A stretch of 64,000 nt of DNA. Origin: Acanthosoma haemorrhoidale (lineage: Eukaryota; Arthropoda; Insecta; Hemiptera; Acanthosomatidae). The notes below the pieces were generated by a model. That model saw only the letters and a list, made by a program, of their open reading frames with translations, was not told the origin of the DNA and made no database searches. The stretch spans positions 87,033,474 to 87,097,473 of the forward strand of contig OV884011.1 of NCBI GenBank assembly GCA_930367205.1, given 5' to 3'. Each line of letters starts with the position of its first letter. Positions within the stretch are counted from its first letter, which is position 1. A program made the translations under genes and the position numbers. Below, piece by piece: positions 50,222-62,105 of this stretch.

Positions 50222-50995
50222 AATTGTGAGAAATGGTCTCATTCATACCAATTTACAATTTTCATTCACTCGCTCATTCATACTATATATACAAACTGAG
50301 GCCGCCCAAGTCCACATGGTTGTCACCTCCCTCACGTGCTAAGGACATATATCACAAGTCATATGTCTCAAAGGCGCGGTTAAGGGCAACTTGACACTAT
50401 TGAGATGCTTGTTTTGGGCCCGAATTGCCTCTCGGTACTTACATCTCGTAGGAGGCGGTAATATTTCGTTCCAGCTCGTATGCTATAGGCTGGTGGTCCG
50501 AAGATCCGAAATCGAGCGCTGAGCGTCCGGTGGCCCGATGTGGTTGTTGAGTCAGCAAAAGGTCCGGTGTAGAGGTCTTATCTAGGTCGCCATATTGTCT
50601 AAAAGTCGGTAGCCCGGGGTGGATTACTGTAAACGACGTCTTAGTGATATATATGCCGAGCGCATTAGCCCTTGTGCCACTTCACTAGCTGTGTCTTTGC
50701 TGATCTCGGTGATCAGAAGCTTTGCTGTCGTTGGATTGGCCCTCGGTCTTATATAAATCTCAGTCGTAGTAATATTGCTGGAAAGCCGGAGTTGGATGGT
50801 GAATATAAAGTGGCTCCTGTCCGGTGTCGCCACTGGAACTAGGCTTTTTTTTTTTTGGAACGTCACTCCCTGTCAGACTAGAACAGCCAAGCCCCCTGTG
50901 GTGGTTTCGGTGTCCTGCTGGTAGATGGAGTAGCTGGGAAGTGGCAGTAGCTGTCCTTCAGCCTGGTATATATATGGAGCATGGCAGCATTAGAT
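50222..50995 (-). mobile_element. Jockey-type element with endonuclease fragment joined to 3' tail
   Basis: On the minus strand a GC-rich stretch (50995-50445) encodes pieces of an ORF2 endonuclease. It is followed within about 100 bp by the family's 3' tail words (gtgagggaggtgacaac, atgaatgagcgagtgaatga, down to about 50222). The whole reverse-transcriptase region, several kilobases in a complete element, is missing. The final attgccttat...aataaag end seen in the other copies is also absent. This is an internally deleted copy. Confidence 0.7.
50445..50990 (-). pseudogene. Non-LTR endonuclease-domain relic (ORF2 N-terminus)
   Basis: APE-like endonuclease nicks target DNA for target-primed reverse transcription. 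Across frameshifts the minus strand shows TTTGGLAVLV with QGVTF (about 50870-50920), then QLRLSSNITTTEIYIRPRAN (about 50735-50800), then LPTFRQYGDLDKTSTPDLLL, and GSSDHQPIAYELE (about 50469-50507). The SDH triad residues near the domain end are intact. The catalytic N-terminal Asn/Glu region and the GDFN motif are not seen. The order and wording fit the jockey group. Three or more frame breaks and stops make it non-functional. Confidence 0.65.
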
Positions 50996-53900
50996 TAAAA
51001 GCTATATAATTAATTTTTTTACTTTCATTGTGTTATAACAAACTCAGGGTAACAGTGCAGTTAAAACAGACGTTGTTAGAATAATTACTAACCTTTAAAG
51101 TTTTGTAGCGGTCAGAGAGACGGGATCTTTTGTTCCGGGAGCGGACTAAGTTTTTGGACTGTAAAATATTGTATTTATATATAATATGGGGGGGGGGGTT
51201 ACGCGGATGGATGGATTGTAAAAGATTGAACCGAGTACGGCGTACGGACTGATCAGTCATATATACAGTGAGACCGTACGTATGTAGGGCAATTTTTACA
51301 AATACAAGATCTTTTATGTAGTAGCTTAGTGTGACATGGAGTTATTATATGGAATATCTGACAGTAAATATTTTAACTAAGATGTCCGGATTATAGTGGC
51401 GTTGTGGTCAGTTTTTGAACATTTGTACTCTGGAGTATTTTAGTAGGACGTGTAATTGTTTTATATCCTCTCTTTTGATTAAAAAAGTTTACCCTCCATT
51501 GGGCCATCCATAGTCTAGAATAAAATTGTTCCATTAAATGGACCCTTATTAACACTATGTTTTCAAATGCTTCCACATACATTATTAATTACTTGTAAAT
51601 CTCTAGTTGTTCTAACTGTCTAATCAAAGACAGCAAATATAATACTTTATTGATGCAATTAATTATTTTAATACCCCGGGAGAGGTTGTTTTTTATTATT
51701 AATATAATATATATTATTCTAATATATTCTTATTACTTATTTATAAAAAAAACTTTATATTCAAACTTTTACTTTATCTGAGGGTTCTGTTAATTATTTT
51801 AGGAAACTTTTGGCAAAAGGAATATTGATTTAATTATTACAAGCATTTACAGCTAAAAATTTACATACAAATATAATCACGTACTTATAATTTCGTATTA
51901 TGCTGGCCAGCGCTTCTTCGCGTTGGTATCCTCGTTGTTCATATCACTCTTTGCTCGATCTGACTTCATGGTGAGTGAAAGTAAAGTTGTCGCATCTGTT
52001 GATAAATGAAAAAGGACTATATGGTGCCAGCTTGGGTACGCCACACCGTCTCACTCTGTGTCTGCCCAACGACTAACGACGAACGACCACTCGGGAGGTT
52101 CACTACTGACTGCTCGACGACTTTCAGGAGGTTCACTTCCTGTCCGATGCCTTCTTGTCCTTCAATCTCAATTTTTTCTGAGATTTTTTACATAAGCACC
52201 ATTTAAAAATATCATAACAATATATTATTATATTATTAATGTAATACTATTGAACATTGTTTTTTAAACAACCATAATGTATATTTATAAACTGAAAATT
52301 AATTAAATTAGATTACTATTATGCAGGATAGATAGTATTTGTGTATTTATTGCTTCAGTGAATAATATCATTAATGGATGATTATGAGGTATCTGCATAA
52401 TTAAATAACAACTTTTAAAAACATACATAGGCATTTAAAGAGGAATAAACGGTATCAAGTATATAGTGAGTATAAATAATTTTTTATTATTTATTACCGG
52501 TAAATAATACTGGTCGGTACTACATTTGTTTATTAATATTTTACCTAAGATATTTTCGATTTGGAAATGGAAACAATCTCAGCCTCTGAGGGTCTTTCCG
52601 ACTTTCGCAGTGGACGCTGTTGTTTTGAAATTTTATCTATAATAAACTGTATCATTACAGTTTAAACTGCTAGAAAAAGGTGAAAATGTGTTCATTTACT
52701 GATTTCAAGCCGTTGTTGTATTAACCATTTTATACTATAGTGGTTTTAATTGTTTTTAAAGGAAAATTGTGGACAGCAAGAGTCATTGATGCCTGAGTAT
52801 ATAGATAATGTTCTTGATGTTTGTTTTACATGCAAAGAAATTCGTTCGTCGAAAATCGAGTTTTGATACTATTAAACGCATGAACTATATATATTATGGA
52901 TAGTAGTTAAATGTTAGTTCATGAAAGTAAAAAGATAAAAGGTAAATGAGCGTGTGAAAAATCAATGATTAATTATGAGATAAGTAGCCTAAATGAGCAC
53001 TGATGCAATATAAAGTATTCTTCAGGAGACAATTTTAACAAAGATTGTTTTTTCAATATTGGCAATGACCTCACGACATCTCAGGACATTAGAACAAAAT
53101 AGACTTTATTGTAAGCCAGATCCACAACATATCGTTTCACAAGAAATCCAATAGTGCCAATTCCAAATTACAGTTAGCATCTCGTCTAAGGAATTATATA
53201 ACGTTTCACCTTCCGGGACGTCCCTTTTAGCCAGATGGAAAATTTAAAATTACAGGTAAGTGCAACTGCGAATTTTCAGACAACGTCGGATATCGCACTA
53301 TACACTGGAACCTGTCAACGGTATTAGCTGTGTCCAGTTCTAAATTTTTTTTGTAGTCAGTATTAATAAAGTTATACATTGACGTCAGTGACAATTTCAC
53401 AGCCAATAAGTAGATCACTCTCATACCCCCAATAAAATGTCTGCGATGAAAAAAGTTAAGAGGAACTTGCTTAAACTTTGCTAGGTTCCAAACAAGTCCT
53501 TCAGTTCACGTTGGACTAACATGGACGTAAACATGAATAATGTTTTCTCTTACTATGCATGTTTGTGTCAGATGTCTGATTTCAATAGAATGGAGGTGTT
53601 CTACATGTGATGAACATTCTAGGTAATAATTTTTGGACAAGAGTCAGGTACCAAAAGAATACAATAGGTATAAGTGCACCTGTAGGTAGCTGATGAATTG
53701 ATGTCTATCTATAACAGTTGATATGTTTTAATAATAGAGATATTTTAGATTTTAGAGGGAGTGGGTCTATGCGAAAACCGATAAAATAAGTAGATAATAT
53801 GTAAACAAAGCATGCTAGGTGTGTACAAAACTATCCCCACAAAGAAACCAAACATGAACAAAAAACCTGTTGAAAACTTACTGCATTTAAACAAAATATT

Positions 53901-54978
53901 CTCTTCAGTTGAGGCAAGAATAGCACATTTTTATAATCACAGCCGAAAACATTTGGCACTGACAATCTGGGACACCATATGACCCCTAATTTAATTGACA
54001 GTTTATTTAAGTATATTGTATTTTAATGGATCACCTCTATATTAGCCATTTTCTCGGGTTTAAGACGTGATCCTGCCAGAATATTTATTTGTATCATGTG
54101 TCATAGTCAAAGATTTATCATAAATTACAATGCCTCTGCCTCCCCACATTGAACTTCCAAGATTTTTGATTCAATTATATTTTTCCACAAACCGGCACCA
54201 ACCATGTAATGATTTTCCTGTCGTTATTTGTAAATGTATAAAGTGTATTGACTGCGATCTTATGCCGTTAATGAAGGGCATGTGAACTCGTAAAAAGTTA
54301 AAGGAGTCATTGAGATACTAAAGATTTATTACGTTTATAATGTCAAAATGAAAAGTTTTTTAACATAATAAACTAATTTTAGAAATAAAGTACATTAAAG
54401 TAACTGTAAAGGTTTAAGGTACGTAGTATGCATGCAAAGGAATTATAAGAATCTTCACGAAACACATAGCCTCATGTGACCTATCTACGTCTAGGTATAT
54501 AGGTAATAGCCTTTTTTTTGTATAAATTTAAATAAATATGATTTGATTTTCCTTCATTCAACCTTGAAATAGGTCCTCCTAGTAAAAGGATCCGTTCACA
54601 CCAAATAAATTTTCCTTTATTGTTCTCTTATCCTAAATTTTCAAAGTTTGAGAGCTGAAGATTTGATAGGGGTTTGGTTTGATATAGTATCAAAAATAGT
54701 TGGTTGGACTATCATTTTAGCACTACTCAAGGATGAGTATAATTGTAAATTTTCAAATCCTGTTTTTCTTACTTGCGAATTTTTCTGTACGGTTCCAAGC
54801 TTGACTCTTGCAATGTGCATTCTTCATATTCAAAACATTGACATTTCTCACAATAATGTATTGTTCAATGGGTTCTTGTTGAATCAAAGAATTAAAAAAA
54901 AAAAACGTAATTCATAAAACGAAACATTTGTACTAACGTGATTATGGTTACTCTGTTAATATAAAATTAGCTAGTATT
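50996..54978. other. AT-rich DNA with a few GC-richer patches
   Basis: A G run lies at about 51187-51198. A GC-richer patch at 51900-52165 contains cttcatggtgagtgaaag, which resembles a 5' splice site, but no supported exon. Short frames elsewhere (for example 54648-54917) have no motif. Confidence 0.4.
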
Positions 54979-55617
54979 ATTAAAGTATGGAACCCACATA
55001 CGAGACTAAAAAGACAAGAACTGAACAGACGCTTTGGACAACTGTACAGACTACTTCAAAGGACATCTTTCAATAGAAAATAAACTACTAATCTACAAAG
55101 TTATACTTAAACCAATCTGGACATACGTAATAGAGCTATGGGGGACAGCAAAAAAGTCGAACATCAAGCGCATCCAATCCTTTCAATCAAAAGTCCTGAG
55201 AACAGTAGTAAATGCCCCTTATTATGTCAGTAACAAAACCCTTCATAACGACCTTAATATACCCTACATTCTAGAACTCATCCCTTCCAAGTTTATGAAA
55301 TTCCACAGTAGCTTTTCCAACCACCCTAATCCTGTAGCACAGTCTTTGCACTGCGCCACTCATCCCTACAATCCTCCTCGGAGACTGAAACGGCAGTGGC
55401 CTCGTGACCTGCTATAATCGCGTTACAGTGGGAGTCCTGGCAATGGCCAGTTTCTCCAATCATGTCCTAATGTATGAATGAGCGAGTGAATGATGACTGT
55501 AAATATGGTATGAATGAGATAATTTATCTCAATTACTTATTGCCTAATAAAAGGCAGATTGTAATTATTGCACAATAAAGAATGTATTTCAAATGAAAAA
55601 AATTCAAATTAAAGTAT
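54979..55617 (+). mobile_element. 5'-truncated jockey-type element with 10-bp target-site duplication
   Basis: The 10-mer attaaagtat stands at 54979-54988 and 55608-55617, flanking a 619-bp insert. The insert holds the end of ORF2 and the 3' tail, with the family end attgcctaataaaaggcaga, gcacaataaag and an A-rich tail. The tail lacks the GC-rich middle seen at 44.3 and 48.1 kb, since tcatgtccta is joined straight to atgtatgaatgag. Coding strand is plus. The well-kept frame and duplication suggest a fairly recent insertion. Confidence 0.88.
54989..55417 (+). pseudogene. Jockey-type ORF2 C-terminal fragment
   Basis: ORF2 of such elements carries endonuclease and reverse transcriptase. This fragment holds only the region after the RT domain. 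The first part reads NPHTRLKRQELNRRFGQLYR in one frame, then a frameshift leads into the frame from about 55034, which is open to the stop at 55415-55417. It shows SIENKLLIYKVILKPIWTY, IELWGTAKKSNI, RIQSFQSKVLRTVVNAPYYV and the end RRLKRQWPRDLL. The IELWGxA and IQxFQxKxLR words are diagnostic of jockey-clade proteins. The RT catalytic domain is absent through 5' truncation. The open frame from 55034 starts inside this fragment and is not a gene of its own. Confidence 0.85.
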
Positions 55618-56334
55618 ACTATTAGAGTTATACTTTTAGTGTCCTGAATCTACAACATAATATGTACGCGTATATTTTTTTTTCAACACTTTACTGTTTC
55701 TATGTTATTTGAAAAGTAAATGTTATTCAATCAGTTTCAAAATTAAGTAGGCCTAATGTTTTGTTTCAGTTTTTTTTTACTGCTTTAATACATGACGTAA
55801 AGAGTCTCCTTGGCATTTAGTAAATATCTTAAAGGTTGCTTCGGCCAATGCTCTGTTGGGGAGGAAGGGAGATTTCCCTATGGAGTAGTAACAACATAAT
55901 GCTCAACCTATTGGGTTAAAAATATATAAGACATTTCCATTATATAATGAATATGAGAGTTGTCATATGACAAAAACGTTGACTGTTCATACGTAGACAA
56001 TCCTAATCTATCACTAAAAGTAATAAGAAATGAAAAAAATTAAAATTAAAAAGTTACCGACCTCTCTTTACAGGTTTTCTTCGCAGAAAGAATTATGTCT
56101 CTCGAATCGGTTTGTAGAGTAATACAAACACTGGATAAACCATTTTTGATTTGTGTATTTTTTAAACTGTTCAACTGCAGCAAAAGCAGTTTTCAAAATG
56201 CACAGTCGATATGAATATTCATTTTAGCAACTTAAGATGACGTTCAGACCTGTCGAAAACGTTTTTTGTGGAATAGGCTGTATTGTGGAGGGAAAGAAGA
56301 TTTATTATTTGATCACATTCTTCCACAACTGGGA
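55618..56334. other. AT-rich non-coding DNA
   Basis: Nothing recognised between the jockey copy and the satellite array. Confidence 0.45.
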
Positions 56335-58905
56335 CTAACTATACTACCATTTGACATTGTTCAGAAAAAATAGTAAGTAGATGGAGTAGTCACTGAAAAT
56401 CACATTTTTGTATACTAATACTTATGCCTGTTTTAGGCTGCTATGACATCAGTCATACCGATATAGAGATATTAATGTTCATAAGTGTGTTTTACCACTC
56501 CATATCACCTTCCGGTTAACATGAGTCTAATCATATAGTCAATAACATTACCCTTTTGTTACAAAATAGTAAGTAAATATAGAGAAAATATCATTTATTA
56601 ATAAAAATATTTGCATACTAATATTTAGTGCTGTTTTAATTTGCTAAGAGAGCATCAGTCATTTCGACATAAAGATATAAATATTCATAAGCGTGTTTTA
56701 CCACTCCATATCATCCTGTGGTTAACATCAGTCTAATCATATAGTTAATACCATTAACCTTTTTGTTACAAAATAGTAAGTAACTAGAGAGAAAATATCA
56801 TTTATTAATAAAAATATTTGTACACTAATATTTAGTGCTGTTTTAATTTGCTAAGAGAGCATCAGTCATACCGACATAAAGATATAAATATTCATAAGCG
56901 TGTTTTACCACTCCATATCATCTTGTGGTTAACATGAGTCTAATCATATAGTTAATAACATTAACCCGTTTGTTAAAAAATAGTAAGTAAATATAAAGAA
57001 AATATCATTTATTAATAAAAATATTTGTATACTAATATTTAGTGCTGTTTTAATTTGCTAAGAGAGCATCAGTCATTTCGACATAAAGATATAAATATTC
57101 ATAAGCGTGTTTTACCACTCCATATCATCCTGTGGTTAACATGAGTCTAATCATATAGTTAATACCATTAACCTTATTGTTACAAAAAAGTAAGTAAGTA
57201 GAGAGAAAATATTATTTATTTATAAAAATATTTGTACACTAATATTTAGTGCTGTTTTAAGTTGCTAAGAGAGCATCAGTCATTTCGACATAAAGATATA
57301 AATATTCATAAGCGTGTTTTACCACTCCATATCATCTTGTGGTTAACATGAGTCTAATCATATAGTTAATACCATTAACCTTATTGTTACAAAAAAGTAA
57401 GTAAGTAGAGAGAAAATATTATTTATTTATAAAAATATTTGTACACTAATATTTAGTGCTGTTTTAATTTGCTAAGAGAGCATCAGTCATTTTGACATAA
57501 GATATAAATATTCATAAGCGTGTTTTACCACTCCATATCATCTTGTGGTTAACATGAGTCTAATCATATAGTTAATACCATTAACCTTATTGTTACAAAA
57601 AAGTAAGTAAGTAGAGAGAAAATATTATTTATTTATAAAAATATTTGTACACTAATATTTAGTGCTGTTTTAATTTGCTAAGAGAGCATCAGTCATTTTG
57701 ACATAAAGATATAAATATTCATAAGCGTGTTTTACCACTCCATATCATCCTGTGGTTAACCTGAGTTTAATCATATAGTTAATACCATTTGCCCCATTTG
57801 TTACGAAATAGTAAGTAAGTAGAGAGAATATCCCATTTCTGATTAAAAATATTTGTATTTTAATATTTATTGCTGTTTTAAGTTGCTAAGAGAGCATCAG
57901 TCATTTCGACATAAAGATATTAATATTCATAAGCGTGTTTTACCACTCCATATCATCTTGTGGTTAACCTGAGTTTAATCATATAGTTAATACCATTTGC
58001 CCCATTTGTTACGAAATAGTAAGTAAGTAGAGAGAATATCCCATTTCTGATTAAAAATATTTGTATTTTAATATTTATTGCTGTTTTAATTTGCTAAGAG
58101 AGCATCAGTCATTTCGACATAAAGATATTAATATTCATAAGCGTGTTTTACCACTCCATATCATCTTGTGGTTAACATGAGTCTAATCATATAGTTAATA
58201 CCATTTGCCCCCTTAGTTACAAAACAGTAAGTAAGTAGAGAGAAAATATTATTTATTTATAAAAATATTTGTACACTAATATTTAGTGCTGTTTTAATTT
58301 GCTAAGAGAGCATCAGTCATTTTGACATAAAGATATAAATATTCATAAGCGTGTTTTACCACTCCATATCATCCTGTGGTTAACCTGAGTTTAATCATAT
58401 AGTTAATACCATTTGCCCCATTTGTTACGAAATAGTAAGTAAGTAGAGAGAATATCCCATTTCTGATTAAAAATATTTGTATTTTAATATTTATTGCTGT
58501 TTTAAGTTGCTAAGAGAGCATCAGTCATTTCGACATAAAGATATTAATATTCATAAGCGTGTTTTACCGCTCCATATCATCTTGTGGTTAACATGAGTCT
58601 AATCATATAGTTAATACCATTTGACCCCTTAGTTACAAAACAGTAAGTAAGTAGAGAGAAAATATTATTTATTAATAAAAATATTTGTACACTAATATTT
58701 AGTGCTGTTTTAATTTGCTAAGAGAGCATCAGTCATTTCGACATAAAGATATATATATTCATAAGCGTGTTTTACCACTCCATATCATCTTGTAATAAAA
58801 ATTTCCTAATAAAAATGTATACTAATACGTATACATATATTTGCATGTGTGTTTTACCCCTCCACGTCACGTTTCTGTTAACATGATTCTTGCTTCATCA
58901 TATAC
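56335..58905 (+). repeat. 207-bp satellite array, about 12 monomers, two subtypes
   Basis: The word tttaccactccatatca (one copy has ccgctcc) begins at 56491, 56697, 56904, 57111, 57318, 57524, 57731, 57938, 58147, 58355, 58563 and 58771, a spacing of 206-209 bp. The first monomer and a final partial one (to about 58905) are clearly more diverged than the inner ones, as expected from unequal exchange. Inner monomers are of two kinds: type A with aatatttgtacactaatatt and type B with aatatttgtattttaatatt plus tatcccatttctgatt. After a run of A monomers the order is B, B, A, B, A. No frame is conserved. Confidence 0.95.
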
Positions 58906-60393
58906 TCTTCCTTTTTGAATCGTTAAATTTGCGACTAAATTTTACTGTAATTTAATGAATGAATAGTCTCTAAAACAGTTTTGTATGTATGATTATGTAC
59001 TAGCGTTAATATTATGCGGGGCTGTATCCATCTGATAAAGCAAAACGGTGTTAGTTATTGGTGTAATGCGTTCATTAATAAAATGAATCATTCATCAGTA
59101 TGTCAGCATCAAGATTGCAGGAATTCTCTGATGTAATCTCAAGGTTTATTGTTGAGAAATTGATCCCTAAATATAATTTTCACAACAAAAGACTGTAGTA
59201 GTCAGTTTGGTGACTATTGTTATTGGATATGCTAATTTAAATACATCTAATTTCTTTGAATTATATATATACTCGGATTGATTTCCCTTGTGATAATTCT
59301 TAAAATTTTTTAAATTTCGAAATAGAATAAAACAAAACACGTAAAGTGATTAGTATAGTAGATGTCTGGATTTAATTACTAAATTTACTACTGACGAATC
59401 ATTATAAATTATGAATATCCGCCAATCGGCTTACACCTTTACACATATTTTGTCTAACCTTTGTAAATTAATAATAAAGAAATAAATTGCTTATTTTTTT
59501 AGTAATACTTAACTAATTTTCGCACTTAGTCTTTCCTCTTTTCTGGTCTATAAATACTATTATGTAGATCTTATGTTATAATAAATTACAATTTTTAATC
59601 ATTCAAGCTGGATAGTATTGCTCAAACATACAGTTTTGATTAATTGGCACTCTACTACACTGTTTTGAATTAGGAGTCTTGATCCAAGGGTATGCTATTA
59701 TCAATTCGCAAATATTAAAAAAAAAAAGTTTTATCAGTTTCAAAATTAATTTTCCAAGAAATGTTTTTTGTCAATTAGTTATCTCTTCTGTTACCAGCGC
59801 AGCATTGGTTTTGATTTTTGGTAATTGTTCTCTATTAGGGCCATTTATTAGAAATTGATTTAAAAAAAAACTTCATGAAATGCTGCAATGTATTGTTTTT
59901 GAGTGAATGTCGAGTAGCCATGTGGCCTAATTAATGAATTGAACGGACTTATCTTGATCGACGACATGCAGCTACATTTTCATTCAGCTAATGGTCCTAC
60001 TATGAGGTGCTTACCTGAAACAGACATAAACAGTTTGTTATTGGTCTAAAAAAGTATTTACTTTTGGTTCAAATTGTATTGAATGAGTGTAATGGTTTTC
60101 AATGTGTGGCTCTGGTCTAAATATTCGTTATAATTATTTGCCAATGAAAAAGTATCTTGACATGGCTACGGCTTAAACATTGAATTTCATAAATTTCCGG
60201 TTGGGTACACTTCCAGTCGTGTTATCCCCTGCCGGTTCTAGACCCTGTCATTATCAATTCAATTATTTGCCTTGACAAAAAACACTTATCAAACCGGGCA
60301 TCAGAGGTGCTTCAGGTCAGACAGTGAAAAACTATCTTGCTATTCCTCCATTAATTAAATCTTTAAAAAAATATAATAATTAAATAAACAGTC
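58906..60393. other. AT-rich non-coding DNA
   Basis: Nothing recognised. Confidence 0.45.
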
Positions 60394-60468
60394 GACAGGG
60401 ATTGATCAGTTAGTAGAGTACCCGACCGAAGATTATGTAGGTCGTGGGTTTCATCCATGCCCCTGTTA
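60394..60468 (+). repeat. tRNA-like sequence, SINE head or tRNA pseudogene
   Basis: Acceptor-like arms gacaggg (60394) and ccctgtt (60461) pair with one G-T. In between are an A-box-like gatcagttagtagagta, an anticodon-arm-like cgacc...ggtcg with an oversized 12-nt loop containing gaagat, and a B-box-like gggtttcatcc. The over-long loop and imperfect T arm argue against a working tRNA. A phenylalanine-like origin is suggested by the gaagat word only. No clear SINE body follows. Confidence 0.5.
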
Positions 60469-61142
60469 AAATAATTTCCTTTGACTGGTAATTAAGATAA
60501 TAATAAGATAATTAAGTAAGTAAGACTGGTAAGTTAGTGGATTTATTTATAAACATCTACTCGTTTATTTGTATTTTATAAGAAATAGTTTTTAGGGAAA
60601 AAGATGTTATACAGTTTCCACTAGTTGTTTTTAAATCGATCGCTACACTATATTTACATTTCTGATAAAGTAGCAAATCACATTTCTGAAGGAAAAAAAA
60701 CTATTACGCATTAAAGTTTTAAAAAATCCATTACATTTCTCCTTATTTTAAGTTAGTATTTCAACTACTATGTTAATTCTTTACAGAAAATTATCAGAGT
60801 AATTTTATTTTTTAGTTGGTTCTATATTATTCCTCTTATTTTGTTTTTTTTTTCAATCTGACCGTTTAATTACTTTTTTGAGCATATTAAATCTAGGTTT
60901 TATTTAAAACAATGTTCTTCTCTTTCAAAAAGCTATTGTTTAATTGGAAAGTGCTCTCAGGTGCCACTTAGCGACAACCTATTGGAAAACTCCAGTTCTT
61001 ATTTTGAGAAACACTAACATTTGTGTTATTTGAAAGCCTCATTAAACGTACTTTTCCAATCTAACATCTTATTGATCCGCCATTGGTTACACCTATACTC
61101 GAGCTCATAAAGGTGCTTTTGAAGGTTATGTGATGCTATAAC
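60469..61142. other. AT-rich non-coding DNA
   Basis: Nothing recognised. Confidence 0.45.
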
Positions 61143-61602
61143 GGGGTCTGGGTGGGATGGCAAGACTGGAGTGTCATCTGCAAATGTGGCCGAGAAGGCA
61201 TTGGGGGTAGCGGGGGCATCAGCGGTGTATAGTGTAGAATTAGGAAAAGGGTCTGTGGTAAATATCCTATGAGCTTGTAGAGCAAACTTGCGTACCAGAC
61301 CCTGTCAAAAGCTTGAACTATGTCCAGAAAGGCAGCAGTGCAATACTGTTTAGTTTCAAGCGCTCAGGATATGTGGTCAACAACGCAAAGGCCTTGTGAA
61401 GCAGTGGAATGCCGTTGGCGGAAACCAAACTGGTGTGTATGAAAAAGTTTTTTGGATTCAACAATTAGAAGTAGACGTTTTTACAGGAGTTTCTCAAATA
61501 TTTTTGAGAGGATAGGGAGTAGGCTAATTGGACGGTAACATGAGGCGTCATTGGGTGGTTTACCGGGTTTGGCGAACAGGGCAATAATGGAATGTTTCCA
61601 GA
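61143..61602 (-). pseudogene. Jockey-type reverse transcriptase relic
   Basis: Reverse transcriptase copies the element RNA at the target site. The minus strand, from 61602 down, reads WKHSIIALFAKPGKPPNDAS and YRPISLLPILSKIFEKLL, then FHTHQFGFRQRHST, FLDIVQAFDRVWY (RT block with the first catalytic Asp), and, after a frame change, YTADAPATPNAF and ATFADDTPVL, the block with the catalytic FADD at 61173-61184. The part between these last blocks (the PQGSxLGPxLF region) is deleted: LPQTLFLIL is joined directly to YTADAP. At least two stops interrupt it. Block order and wording fit the jockey clade. It could belong to the same family as the copies at 44-55 kb, but they share no overlapping sequence to prove it. 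Confidence 0.88.
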
Positions 61603-61699
61603 GGAGAGGAGAATGAGTAAATCAGTAATCAGTAAAATAGTGCACATCTCTATTTTAAAAAGGGTTTTCCTTCTTCACTAATCACTATAACTAATTCGA

Positions 61700-62105
61700 A
61701 ACAATATATGTGTGCAGGAGTACTGCGTGTTGTTCTCTTCTTTCTCTTTTATGCTTTTTTCTAATCTTCGAAGCACTTTTCAAACTCACTTTTCGGTATA
61801 GCTGTTAGCTCGTTCAGCGATTCTTTTATCTCATTGATAGTGTGAAAACGTCGTCTTTTCATGTTTTTTTTAAAAATAAAAAAGAAAGTCGCAGGTGAAT
61901 ACGGCGGATGAGGTAACACAACAGTGTTGTTTTTTGCTAAAAATTTATGAACAATCTGTGAGGTGTGAGCGTTATCGTGATTCAATTTACACTAATTGTT
62001 TTGACATAATTTCGGTCGTTTCCGTCGGATCATTTCACGTAAACGGCGCATTACGTCCAGGTAATGTAGTGATTGAACGTAGGACCCTCTGTCAGCAACT
62101 CATGA
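61700..62105 (-). pseudogene. Mariner transposase C-terminal relic
   Basis: From about 62105 downward the minus strand reads YLDVMRRLREMIRRKRPKL, a stop, then NHDNAHTSQIVHKFLAKNNT, VVLPHPPYSP, and MKRRRFHTINEIKESLNELT ending IPKSEFEKCFED. This is the second half of a mariner transposase: HDNA carries the second catalytic Asp. The following LAPxDFFLF block with the third is partly deleted to ATFFFIF, so the active site is broken. It differs from both other mariners here. No terminal repeats were found on either side. Confidence 0.85.

Noticed and set aside
60394..60468. Functional tRNA gene
   Set aside because: The anticodon loop is about 12 nt instead of 7, and the T arm pairs poorly.
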